NCBI GenBank assembly: GCA_964036045.1
Contig: OZ038383.1
Coordinates: 34,987,394 to 35,051,393 of the forward strand
Length of the DNA: 64,000 bases
Direction of reading: 5' to 3'
Origin: Eutreptiella sp. 'Long Island Sound 2002'
Lineage: Eukaryota > Euglenozoa > Euglenophyceae > Eutreptiales > Eutreptiaceae
Positions 34,468 through 44,762 of the stretch are shown in pieces. The notes under the pieces were generated by a model, which saw only the letters and a program-made list of their open reading frames with translations, had not been told where the DNA came from and made no database searches. Positions within the stretch are counted from its first letter, which is position 1. Each line of letters begins with the position of its first letter. The position numbers were made by a program, and so were the translations under genes.

Positions 34468-34782
34468 TTTTGCATCACTTTCTCGAGATTAATATCTAGA
34501 TTTCGGTTAATATTAACGCTGACTGAAAAATGAAGTTGATATTAATCAGGAGAAATTAATGTAAATATTAACACATGGTTTTTTTGGAGGTGTTGCAGTC
34601 TATTGATGACCGCAAGGGGTTCTAGTGGGCAACACCTGCGGTGCCCGGTGAGCTAGCCATTCGGGATGACCACCCCCCAGTGCACCGCTTCATTGGCTCC
34701 TCTAGATGGCCCATAGTGGGCTCTACATACAAAATATACAACATCAATGCACCTTTTTTTGGATGGAATGGGCAGAAACGCG

Positions 34783-34784
<2 letters not shown>

Positions 34785-34820
<36 letters not shown>

Positions 34821-35010
34821 GAGGTCGGCACCCCCCCACACACCCAACCCCTCCCACACACATCCCTCCTTGCTCCTTCCTCTCTCCTCCCGTTGCCCTT
34901 GCGCTTAAGGTTTGGGAGGGCCCTTTCTCTCCATAGGTTATTTTTTTTGAAGAAAAGATTGAAAATTGTTGAAGATCGTTGAAAAGTGAGCAAGGAGAAA
35001 AAGGTTGTAG

Positions 35011-35045
<35 letters not shown>

Positions 35046-35280
35046 CCTGCATGTGTGTCCATTGTGGCTAGTTTCTAGGTTGTAGAATGCCCCAAAGGAG
35101 ATAAAGGGGCTAGTTCACGTTTCATTGGCAATGCCACCCTCCCTCCTCTTGGTATTGTGGTGTGTGGGGGTGGGCTGTGGTGTGTGGAGGTGTGGTGTGT
35201 GGGGTTGTGGGGTGTTGGGGTGTGGTTTTAGGGCTGTGGTGTGTGGAGGTGTGATGTTTGGGGCTGTGGGGCGTGGGGCT
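34785..35280 (+). repeat. Left arm of palindrome I
   Basis: The arm starts with a (CA)n tract (34788-34818), then a ~140-bp conserved stretch (CCTCCTTGCTCCTTCC, CTTAAGGTTTGGGAGGGCCC), a (TG)n tract (35011-35042), GTTTCTAGGTTGTAGAATGC, the shared 28-bp module (35089-35116) and a GT/G-rich tail. The same order runs inverted from 37255 back to 36480. Confidence 0.85.
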
Positions 35281-35624
35281 GTGCCCCCCCCCCCGAAAAG
35301 CACCATCAAATTTGTGTCTAAGCCCCGCAATATGCAACCCCCCCACACCCCTAAAGCCCCCCTCCGGAAGTCTCCCGCCCCCCCGGGTACCTGAAATGGT
35401 TAGGCCCAACAAGTACGCATGCCCCGCGGTGTGTGTGGTTGTGCGTTATGCACTTTTTTTCACGTTAATTGTTGTGTCGCTTTCGTTAATTTTTTGAGAT
35501 TAATATTAACCCTCGCGCTGATTAATGATTAATATATTAATTAATTTTTGGCTCGATAATATTAATTTCCAGAAATTAGTTTAGGGGGTCAAAAATTAAC
35601 TTTTGGTTTATTTTGTTTTTTTCG

Positions 35625-36300
35625 GACTGCACACCCCCAACATCCCACAGCCCCACACCACAAACCCCAAACCCCCACAGCAGCACCCCCCACAGCCCCA
35701 AGCACCGCAGCCCCAAAGGGCACGGTGCCCGACATACCATGACCCCACAGCCCAACAACCCACAGCCCCACACCCCACAGCCCCAAGCACCACAATCCAA
35801 ATTGTCACAGCACGGCACGCCACAGCCCCACACCCTACAACCCAACAAACCATAGCCCAACACATCACAGCACCCCACCCCACAGCCCCATGCCCCACTG
35901 CCCCACACAGCAAAACCACACACACAGCCCCATGCACCACAGCCCTGCACACCACAGCCCCAAACGCACCGCCTTACATCCCACAGCCCCACACCACGCA
36001 GCTCCACACCCCACAGGCCCACACCCCACAGGCCCAAGCACCAGAGCCCCTAACATGCCACAGCCCCATACCCTGCAGCCCAACACACCACAGCCCTACA
36101 CCCCACAGGGCCACACCCCACAGCCCACACGCCACAGCCCCACACACCACAACCCCACAGGCCACGGCCCCACACACCCCAGCCCTGTACACTACATCGC
36201 CACACCCCACAACCCCACACACCCTAGCCGGACACCCCAAAGGCCCACACACCACAAGCGCACACACCAAAGCCCCACATTGCCCCCATTGTTTCCATTT
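35625..36300. repeat. CCCCACAGC-type minisatellite core of palindrome I
   Basis: About 670 bp consist of imperfect CACAGCCCCACACC repeats with almost no G outside the AGC of each unit. Long frames are open in several phases purely because of this composition (for example 242 codons at 35603-36331), so I reject them as genes. The strand asymmetry is extreme. Confidence 0.9.
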
Positions 36301-36479
36301 AAGTTTTAGACCGCCGGTGTTAATTTCTTGAGATTAATATTTAATTTTGGGACCGGCGTTCCGAATATTAAAAATTAACCGATAATATTAACTTACCAAA
36401 AATTAAAAAGTCGTCCCAAAAATTAATTATGCCCCCCAGTCCCTCGTGCACTGATTTTGTTCACCCACAATGCACCACA

Positions 36480-37181
36480 ACCCACCACAGGGCTGCAATG
36501 CACCCCCACAGCACCCCCCCCCCCCCACCCCATGCAACAGCCCCACACACCACAGCACGTGACACCAAACCCCACACATGTCCACCACACACCCATATAC
36601 TACAGCCGTACCCACCACAACCCCACACCATAGCCCCACAGACCACAACCGCAAAAACCTCAGCCCCACACACCAGAATCCTAGACACCACTCCCCCACA
36701 CAACACAGCCCCAAACATCACACCCCCACACACCACAGCCCTAGAAACCACACCGAGACGTACCATAGGACCACATACCACAGCCCCACGAACCCACACA
36801 AGCACACACCACAGCCCTAGGAACCATAACCCTAGACCCCATAGCCCCAAACATCACACACCACAATAGCAAGGGGGGGGGGTGGCATTGCCAATGAAAC
36901 GTGAACTAGCCCCTTTATCTCCTTTGGGGCATTCTACAACCTAGAAACTAGCCACAATGGACACATATGCATGCACACACACACACACACATACCTACAA
37001 CCTTGCCCTCCTTGCTCAATTTTCAACGATCTTCAACAATTTTCAATCTTTTCTTCAAAAAAATAACCTGTGGAAAGAAAGGGCCCTCCCAAACCTTAAG
37101 CGCAAGCGCAACGGGAGGAGAGAGGAAGGAGCAAGGAGGGATGTGTGTGGCAGAGTTCGGGTGTGTGGGGGTGCCAATATC

Positions 37182-37226
<45 letters not shown>

Positions 37227-37255
37227 GTGTGTGTGTGTGTGTGTGTGTGCAGAAA
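36480..37255 (-). repeat. Right arm of palindrome I
   Basis: Inverted copy of 34785-35280. GAACTAGCCCCTTTATCTCC at 36903 mirrors the module at 35089, and CTTAAGCGCAAGCGCAACGG near 37097 mirrors the left. The microsatellite tracts differ in length between arms, as expected for independent slippage. Confidence 0.85.
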
Positions 37256-37389
37256 AAGGGGAAGGGGGGACATCCATTTTGGTGAAGCACAACAATTATG
37301 CATGCCCCCTAGGATGTTTGGCTTGTTGTTGTGCATTTTTATGGAGGGTTGATATTTGGAGAATAGGGTTAATATTTGTGAGATTGATA

Positions 37390-40300
37390 TGAATCTTAGG
37401 CGGCTCTATACGCACGTAGACTTCGTTGCTAAAAGGCACGATTCATGGCGATTTCAACATCCGTTTTTGGCACCCAAAAAAAGCATATCATTTTTTCGTC
37501 CAACCCCACGTGGATTTTCATCGTGGGATACAACAACCTCGCCTTTTGTTGCTCTTAGAGCTGCACATATACACCCCCGCTTCAGGGCTTGGAATCTTAG
37601 CATTTGAAATTTTTGGGCACTGCAGTGCCCAAACCTTCTGGTTGTACTTTTGAGGGGGGTCATTGAAAGTGTGTGTCTAGTTGTCTCTATAGGTGAATCC
37701 ACATTGCACAAAGTTACTCCACACTTGCCCCCCTCTTGTCAATCGGGTCGTAACGTGTTGTTGTTGTTCTCATAGGCGCTTGTACGATGTATTGAAACGG
37801 AACTCTCACATTCATGTACCCAGTATGGGCTAAAATTTGACTTTCACTACTTTTGAGCACTGCAGTGCCCAAAATTTTTAAAAAGTTGGCAAATTTACCC
37901 GCTTCAATTCATTGTGGTGCATAGGTTCCTCGAAGGGCAAGAAAGGCCAACACCTGTGCTTGCGTTGCGTTGGGTGGCATTCATGGTACCAAATATTTTT
38001 TGGCTACGGAGAGACAGACAAACCGACACGCAAGCAGACAAACAGACAGATAGACACAGAGAGGCATACAGACAGTCCGACAGACGCCCTGAGAGACGGA
38101 CAGACAGGTAGACAGATGGACACATAGACAGACGGACAGACCGACAGGCAAACAAACAAACAGACAAACAAATAGACACACAGACAGACAACGGACGGAC
38201 AAATTGACGGACGGAGGGATAGACAGAGAGACACATAGATAGACACACGGAAGACAAATAGACATACGAAACAAGACAGACGAACGGATGGACAGGCGGA
38301 CGGACGGAGAGATAGACACACTATCTGTCCTCCTGCTACCACAACGCTGCTCCATCATGCATGTACAGAACCTTGCAAAAAACATTGACAGCGTTCCGCC
38401 CAGATGATCATGCAAATGGCCTTTGGGTTCATTTGGGCACTGCAGTTCCCAAAATTTAGGAAATCAATATTTTGAGGTCTCTAATGTCTTGTCCAGTGCA
38501 TGCCTCATAGTCCGATCGCCTATGGCAAGCATTACCGGATCTCGCCACGATTCATGCTAGGTATGTGCAATGTCATCGTCCACATGATCAAATACCCCCC
38601 TGTATTCTTCTTCGCCATTCGACAGTGATGAAGTACACCCCGTATAAGTGTTGTGCTAGATCATCAACACTTTGGCACCAATATTCTAGTAGGGGCATTG
38701 TCGGTCGATGCAATTTGGTCGTCTGTGTGTAGTATAATGGTTGACATGATGAATGCCACCCCTCTCTAGAGCACGACCGTGCGCGGTGATGAAGCAGACC
38801 TCCATAGAATTGTTGTGCCACTGGTCCAACACTTTCACACACGTTTTTTACCAGTGGCATTGAAGGTAGAGACAAACTTGGTTGTCTATGCGGAGTCTTG
38901 CACCATCTACAGCCATTTTAGAAATAACAACCACAAAGTGTGATGAAACACTCGAAAACACGATTGACTCCGTGTTGGAAGACACCCTATAGACGACCGA
39001 ATCCGCATCCAACTTCAAGGCCCCTAGTAAAAAATGCGTGTGAAAGTGTTGGACCAATGGCATAACACTTGTGCAGGAGTGTACCTCAGCACCGCGCAAC
39101 GGTGGTGCACTGGAGAGTGGGGGTGTTCATCATATCAACCATTACACTACACACGGACAACCAAACACCATCAACCAACAATGCCCCTACTAGAATAAGT
39201 GTGCCAAAGTTTTGAAGATCAAGGCAACATCTATACGGGGTGTATTTCATCAACATGGAATGGCGTAGTAGTTTAGAGGGGGGGATTTGATCACGTGGAT
39301 GATTACATTGCACATATCGTGCACAACTGATGGCAAGACCCGATAATGGTTGCTACAGGGGGTGAGACTTTGAGGCAGGCACCCGACATAGTACATTAGA
39401 GACCTCAAAATGTTGGTTTGTAATATTTTGGGAACTGCAGCTCCCAAATGAACTCAAAACCCATTTGCATGATATAATCTGGGCGGAAGGAGGTCAATAT
39501 TCTGTGCGCAACGTTGTGCAGATGCATGAGGGAGCAACCATGTGGTAGTAGGAGGACAACCATTGTACCTGTCTCTCCGTCTGTCCATGTGTCCGTCCGT
39601 CCGTGTGTCTTGTCTTGTCTGACGGTTTGTCTTCTGTGTTTCTCTCTTTGTGTCTCTCTGTCCCACAGTCCGTCCGTCCAGTCGTCCGTCCGTCTGTCTG
39701 TTGTCTGCCTGTATGTCTGTCTATTTGTCTGTCTGTTTGTTTGCCTGTCGGTCTGTCCGTCCGTGTATGTGTCTATCTGTTCGTCCGTTTGTCGGGGTGT
39801 CCATCGGACTGTCTCTCTGTCTATCTGTCTGTTTGTCTGCTTGCGTGTCGGTTTGTCTGTCTCTCCGTAGCCAAAAAATATTTGGTACCACGAATGCCAC
39901 CCAACGCAACGCAAGCACAAGCGTTGGCCTTTCTTGCCCTTCGAGGAACCTATGCACCACAATGAATTGAAGCGGGTAAATTTGCCAACCTTTTAAAAAT
40001 TTGGGCACTGCAGTGCTCAAAAGTAGTGAAAGTCAAATTTTAGCCCATACTGGGTACATGAATGTGAGAGTTCCGTTTCAATACATCGTACAAGCGCCTA
40101 TGAGAACAACAACAACACATTACGACCCATTTCACAATAGGGTCGCAAGCTTGGTGTAACCTTCTGCTTTGTTTTGGGCACGGACTGCACACTGCCATGT
40201 GTCTTGTGTCACACAGGTGTGAGACTGGTGCCCTTTTTCATGTTTTCGTAATTTCGGGCGCTGCAGTGCCCAAATTCATCCACTCGCCTTTTTTCTACCC

Positions 40301-40810
40301 CTCTTGCGCCATTTCTTTTGCAGGCATTGTTGCCCTCATTTATTATTACATTGGCTGCACTGGCGGCGCCTCCATTGCTTGTTGGCTGCACTGGTGGTGC
40401 ATTGTTTGTCACGCTTCGCATACAATCACAGTGACTGGGTCAGCAGACGCGGTAACAAAAAGCAAACCAGATTTTTGCATGTGTTTGCCTGTCGTCCTCC
40501 TTGCTTCATTTTTTAGGTTGCATTTTACGGTGTGGTTTGAAATGCAGCAGCGGATGATTTGGAAGAATGGGATTTTTCTTTGGATGGACACTGCAGTGCC
40601 CAAATTTGAAGGGGATACATGACTTTTGACTGGCACATGTTGTACCCCCTACACACAGTCATTTTTGATAATTCACAGGTTTTTGGGGGTGTTCCCTGCA
40701 AAGCACAATTGTGCAATTTTTCAAAGTGGTTTTTCAGCCCCCGTTTTGGGGTGGTACCCATTTGGGAACTGTGGCAATTTTGCTACGTGCGTATAGAGCC
40801 GCCTAAGTTA
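37390..40810. repeat. Palindrome II, a 3.4-kb near-continuous inverted repeat
   Basis: The arms meet near 38940 with little or no spacer. Matched landmarks include TCTATACGCACGTAG (37405-37419) with CTACGTGCGTATAGA (40782-40796), GTACGATGTATTGAAACGG (37782) with its inverse near 40073, and GGGTGGCATTCATGGTACCA with its inverse near 39888. TTCTAGTAGGGGCATTG (about 38685) also pairs with its inverse near 39187. Two CAGACAGACAGA-type tracts (38015-38320 and 39570-39870) lie opposite each other. The right arm has roughly 300 bp extra (about 40275-40780). There is no convincing ORF. Confidence 0.88.
37612..40604. promoter_or_regulatory. Seven copies of a 20-22 bp palindrome, TTGGGCACTGCAGTGCCCAA
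   Basis: A perfect copy lies at 37612-37633. Near-perfect copies are at 37852, 38432, 39427, 40000, 40253 and 40583 (each 22 bp). A decayed one is near 40760. Six form mirror pairs across the centre of palindrome II: 37612 with 40253, 37852 with 40000, 38432 with 39427. Even the off-consensus bases are mirrored. A binding site for a symmetric DNA-binding protein, or a recombination site, is conceivable, but this is inference only. Confidence 0.7.
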
Positions 40811-41065
40811 ATGCCGGTGACTCTTTAATTTTTAACTTTTCAAATATTAATCCAAAAATTAAAAACAAAAATTAAAGGCGAGAGCCATTTGAACATTTTG
40901 AAACAACCACCTGGGTAGGACCCCCCCACCAACCTCCAGGGGGAAATGACACCCAAGCCCGTAAGGCAACCCGTAGGGGTCATAATTTTCGCGGCAAACC
41001 TCCTAACCCCCCCAAATAAAATTGAAACTTGAGATTGACGTGTTAATTTTTGCCCAAATATTAAA

Positions 41066-41094
41066 CATATTGACTTTAATCTAGGTCACTAGGG
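41066..41094 (-). repeat. Right terminal inverted repeat of composite element
   Basis: Perfect inverted copy of the left end, finishing TAGGTCACTAGGG. The 196-bp satellite array starts only about 130 bp to the right. Confidence 0.9.
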
Positions 41095-43390
41095 CAAACA
41101 ATTACCGCTACTCCTTGCACATTTAATTATGTCCATGCTCACCGCGCAGTATATGTTTTATGTTGTAAATCGGGTAGTACCTGAAGTCTCGCATTTGTGG
41201 TTCTTTTTTTGCAAAACTGGCATTACAAAGACCCTAGATGTGAGTTTCTGGCGAGTCTTGCCCACATTGGAGGAGGCAACAAGCAATCTGCATTGTGTAG
41301 TTTTACGTTCGCAAATTCAAATTTTCTTACCTGCAAAAGGCCTATCGTTTTGGCTCTTTCTAGGGAATGACCCTTGTTAGGGTCACTTTTTGGATCAAAA
41401 GCTGGCAGTACACAGACCCTAGATGTGAGTTCCCCATCAATCCCGCCTAAATCTTAGGAGACGAGAAACAGGCTGCATTGTTGTAGTTTTACATTTGCCA
41501 ATTCAAATTTACTTGCGTTCAAATGGCCCTTTTTTTGTCAATTTTGCTATTTGTAAGGCAAAATGACCCTTTTGTGGGCCGTTTTTCAGAACGCAAACGG
41601 GCCGTGCACAGACTCACATGTGAGTTCCCAACACATCTTGCACAAATCGGAGAAGAAAATAAGCAATTTGCTTTGTTTAAGTGTACGTTTTTCAACCGAA
41701 ACTTTCTTGCCTTCAAAAGGCGGTTTTTTTTATCATTTTTGCTGCTTTCAGGGCAAAAAAGACCCATTTTGAGCCCACCCCCCTTTTTACCAAAAATCGC
41801 ATTACACACACCCTAGGATGTGAAACCCCCACGAGTCCTTCTCCAAATTGAGGAGACAATAAGGAATTTTCTTTGTGTAGTTTTACATTTGCGAATTCAA
41901 GTTTTCTTGCGTTCAAAAGGCCGTGTTTCTATCATTGTTTGCTATTTTTAGGGCAAAATGACCCTTTTTTGTGCCCTTTTTCAGAACAAAGACTAGCACT
42001 GCACAGACCTCAGATGTGAGTGCCAAAACAATCTTGCAAAATCTCAGGAGACAACAAGCAATTTGCATTGTGTAATTTTACATTTGCGAATTCGATTTTT
42101 TTTACCCCCAAAGGCTGTTTCAAACCCCGCCTTTCTATCATTTTTCCTAATTTTAGGCTACAAAGACTATTTTTGGGGCCCTTTTTCGGAACAAAAACTA
42201 GCACTGCACAAACCCCAAATGTGAGTTTGAAAAGAACCCTGCAAAAATTTGAGGAGACAACGAGCAAGTTGCATTATGTAGTTTTACATTTGCGAATTCA
42301 AAGTTTCTTGCCTTCAAAAGAACATTTTTCTATCATTTTTGATGGTTTCGCTGCCAAATGACCATTTTGGGGGCTCTTTCTTTGGAGCAAAAAGAGGTAC
42401 TCCACATACCCCAGATGTGAGTTCCAACAGCATCGTGCACAAATCCGAGGAGACAGGAAGCAATTTGCATTCTGTTATTTTATATTTGAGGATGCAATAT
42501 TTTTGCCTTCAAAAGGCCGTTTTTCTATCATTTTTGCCGTTTTTAGGGCAAAATGACCCTTGTTCGCCGCGCTTTTTGGAACAAAAACTAGCACTACACA
42601 AACCCCAAGTGTGAGTGCCGGAAGACGCATGCACAAATCTGAGGAGGCAACAAACAATTTGCATTGTATTATTTACACATTGGTGAATTCAAATTTTCTT
42701 GCCTTCAAAAGGCCGTTTTTCTATCATTTTTGCTGGTTTTAGGGCAAAAAAAAAAATGACCCTTTTTCGGGCTGCTTTTTGGACAAAAAATTGGCATTAC
42801 ACAGACCTCAAATGTGAGTTCCCAACAAAACTTGCACAAATTTGAAGGGACCACAAACAATGTGCATCGTGTAGTTTTACATTTGCCAATTCAAATTTTC
42901 TTGCCTTCAAAAGGCCGTTTTTCACCATTTTGCTGATTCTACTATAGAAGGGCCGGTATTTGGGCCGTCTTTTTAAACAAAACCTGGCACTACACCAGCC
43001 CCAGATGTGAGTGCGAACACCATTTTGCACAAATGCGAGGACACAACAAGCAATTTGCATTGTGTAATTTTACATTTGCGAATTCAAACTTTGTTGCCTT
43101 CAAATGGTCGTTCTTGCATTTTTTTTGGCTATTTTTACTGCACAATGACCATTGCTTGGGCCGTTTTTTGGAACAAAACCTAGCATTACACAAATTTCAA
43201 ATATGAGTTCCCGACAAATTTGGTACAAATATGAAGGAACAACAAGCAACGTGCATCATCTAGTTTTACATTTTCAAATTGAAACTTTCTTGCCTTCAAG
43301 AGGCCGTTTTTTCTATCATTTTGCTCCTTGAAAGCCAAAATGACCCTTTTTTGGGCTGCTTTTTGGAACAAAAGCTGGCATTACCAAGAA
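41095..43390. repeat. 196-bp satellite, about eleven units
   Basis: Unit starts, recognised by GCA(T/C)TACACAGACCCCAGATG-like words followed by GTGAGTTCC, fall near 41220, 41406, 41602, 41800, 41997, 42202, 42397, 42590, 42794, 42988 and 43183. The array breaks off at GCATTACCAAGAAG (43379). Each unit also contains TTACATTTGCGAATTCAA and CCTTCAAAAGGCCG. Units are about 75-90% alike by eye. Because the period is close to a multiple of three (195), open frames of 60-110 codons occur in many units on both strands; these are by-products. Confidence 0.9.
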
Positions 43391-43999
43391 GCAGGACCCG
43401 AAACGAGCACAAGTAGCGGAGGAGCCGGGAAGGCCGCGAGCAGCGCGCGCAACACCGAACGGCAAACGGAAGGCCAGGGGCGAGTGACGCTGGTCACCGC
43501 CAAGCCGGGGCGGGGACCAACGGAACGACCCCCCAAACCCGTGTGGGCCGGGCCCAAAGGTAAAGGCTCCGAACGCGTACCCCTTGGGCACGAAGTCTCC
43601 GCAAGCCTCGCCTGCTGGTGGTCATGGAGGACCCGGATGTGGACCTCGGAAACGCGGAGCAATGGGCGCGTTGGATGCCGCCCAGGGCCCCGGACGGGGA
43701 TAAGAAGAAGGAGATTGAGGACCCGCAACCCTAGGGCTGGGCCCCACCAAGGGTCCAATCGGGTGGGCATCAGGGGGATGATTGGAGCGGAAGCCGGCGT
43801 GGAATCCGGTCGCCGTAGTGCACCACAACCAAGGGTGGCGCATGGCGACCGGGAGACGAGAGTAGGGTCAACCATGCCATGCTTGGCGCGGAGCCCCACA
43901 ACGTCAGCCCTCCAAGGGACTTGCTTTGTGCCGGGTCCCAAGGAAAAGTATGCTGGCGAGGGTAAGGGTCCACAGAGCAAGAAGGGGAAGAGGCTGTAG
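43391..43999 (+). pseudogene. GC-rich ORF fragment of unknown origin
   Basis: A 223-codon frame begins inside the satellite at 43328 and runs to a stop at 43997. The part beyond 43390 is much richer in GC than the satellite and encodes Gly/Arg/Pro-rich sequence (STSSGGAGKAASSARNTE and ending KGPQSKKGKRL). A second frame gives VMEDPDVDLGNAEQWARW near 43623, so a frameshift may be present. The composition resembles a retroelement gag or a disordered linker. The sharp composition change at 43.39 kb marks an insertion junction. Confidence 0.35.
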
Positions 44000-44760
44000 A
44001 CAGGTTCAGGATGATTAAGGAAGAATGCACATGTTTCAGGGATCACACCGATATTCTTTTCGGTGGTGCTCGGTGGCGAGCTAGTTGCGCAACCAGCCAC
44101 TTCGGTGGTGCCGGGAAGGGTGACCAAGCGGGCCCGCAGCCTGAAGGCCCCCCGCTAGGGTGCACCTTGTGCATCCCCCTTGCAGCGTACATCAAGGTAT
44201 GGAAGCGTGGAGACGCTGGCCCGTGTACAGGCATATATGCATATATATAGAGCAGTATATATGTATGCCAAACACAAATTAACCTGGTGCAGAGGTCTGA
44301 ACTGCAATCCGTCGGGACCCCAGACCCAACCAAAGTTTGGGGTCGTACGGGTCAGGCTCGGGATCGGGATGTTTGCATAGGGTCAGACATAGGGTCCATG
44401 CCGGGGAATGCAAGACCATCCAAGCTTGCTGGCTTTCTGCCATTCCACGCCCTTCTGGCGGCAGGGCCAGGAACTGCAACCCACAGCCTTGCACGTGCCC
44501 GGGAGACGCCCTGTGTCCTATGGAGACTGCCTGCGGCAGGCTCTGGAAAGGGGGTGTTACTTCCGGGCAGGTAGGGACAGGGGTAGAGGGCCGAGAAACC
44601 CAGCCAGAGCGCCGGGGTAAAGGCGCAACGGCTGGGGATTTTCACGAAGAGGGATTTTTATTGAAACGCTTGGGAATGCAAGGCCAGGGCAACGTGTGCA
44701 GCATCAGGGTTGTATTTTACAGCATCAAGGTTTGTATTATCACAGGTGTTTGTTCTTTTT
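44000..44760. other. Stretch without a supportable gene
   Basis: This is mixed-composition DNA with a short TATATGCATATATA run near 44230. Frames on both strands lack motifs. I see nothing more here. Confidence 0.5.
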
Positions 44761-44762
44761 CA

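Larger units (their letters stand above)
33418..41094. mobile_element. 7.7-kb composite element with perfect 29-bp inverted ends
   Basis: The first 29 bases (33418-33446, starting CCCTAGTGACCTAGATTAAA) are the exact reverse complement of 41066-41094. Both outer flanks begin or end with CA; no longer target duplication is clear. Inside, seven AT-rich islands built on TTAATATTAAT-like words separate modules. In order they are an ORF (33.6-34.44 kb), an inverted pair of modules (about 34.79-35.28 and 36.48-37.26 kb) around a CCCCACAGC-rich core, and a 3.4-kb palindrome (37.39-40.81 kb). No transposase is evident, so movement would need help in trans. It could be a foldback-type element or a nest of several. 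Confidence 0.75.

Noticed and set aside
35603-36331. A 242-codon frame and several others in the CCCCACAGC stretch
   Set aside because: It is a minisatellite, open in most phases, encoding His/Pro/Thr strings.
37904-40020. Cys/Leu/Ser-rich or Thr/Asp/Arg-rich frames of 60-185 codons
   Set aside because: They are translations of the CAGA/TCTG tetranucleotide tracts in palindrome II.
41083-41094. CACTA-type terminus reading (…GGTCACTAGGG)
   Set aside because: CACTA elements have CACTA at the very 5' tip with 3-bp target duplications. Here CACTA is internal to the outermost GGG and no 3-bp duplication is present.
41095-43390. Frames of 60-113 codons repeated through the satellite
   Set aside because: They recur with the 196-bp period on both strands; no unit shows independent coding features.
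43381-44127. 248-codon minus-strand frame
   Set aside because: It lies opposite the + strand coding-like fragment, is Pro/Arg-rich and has no domain. It is most likely a mirror of GC-rich composition.
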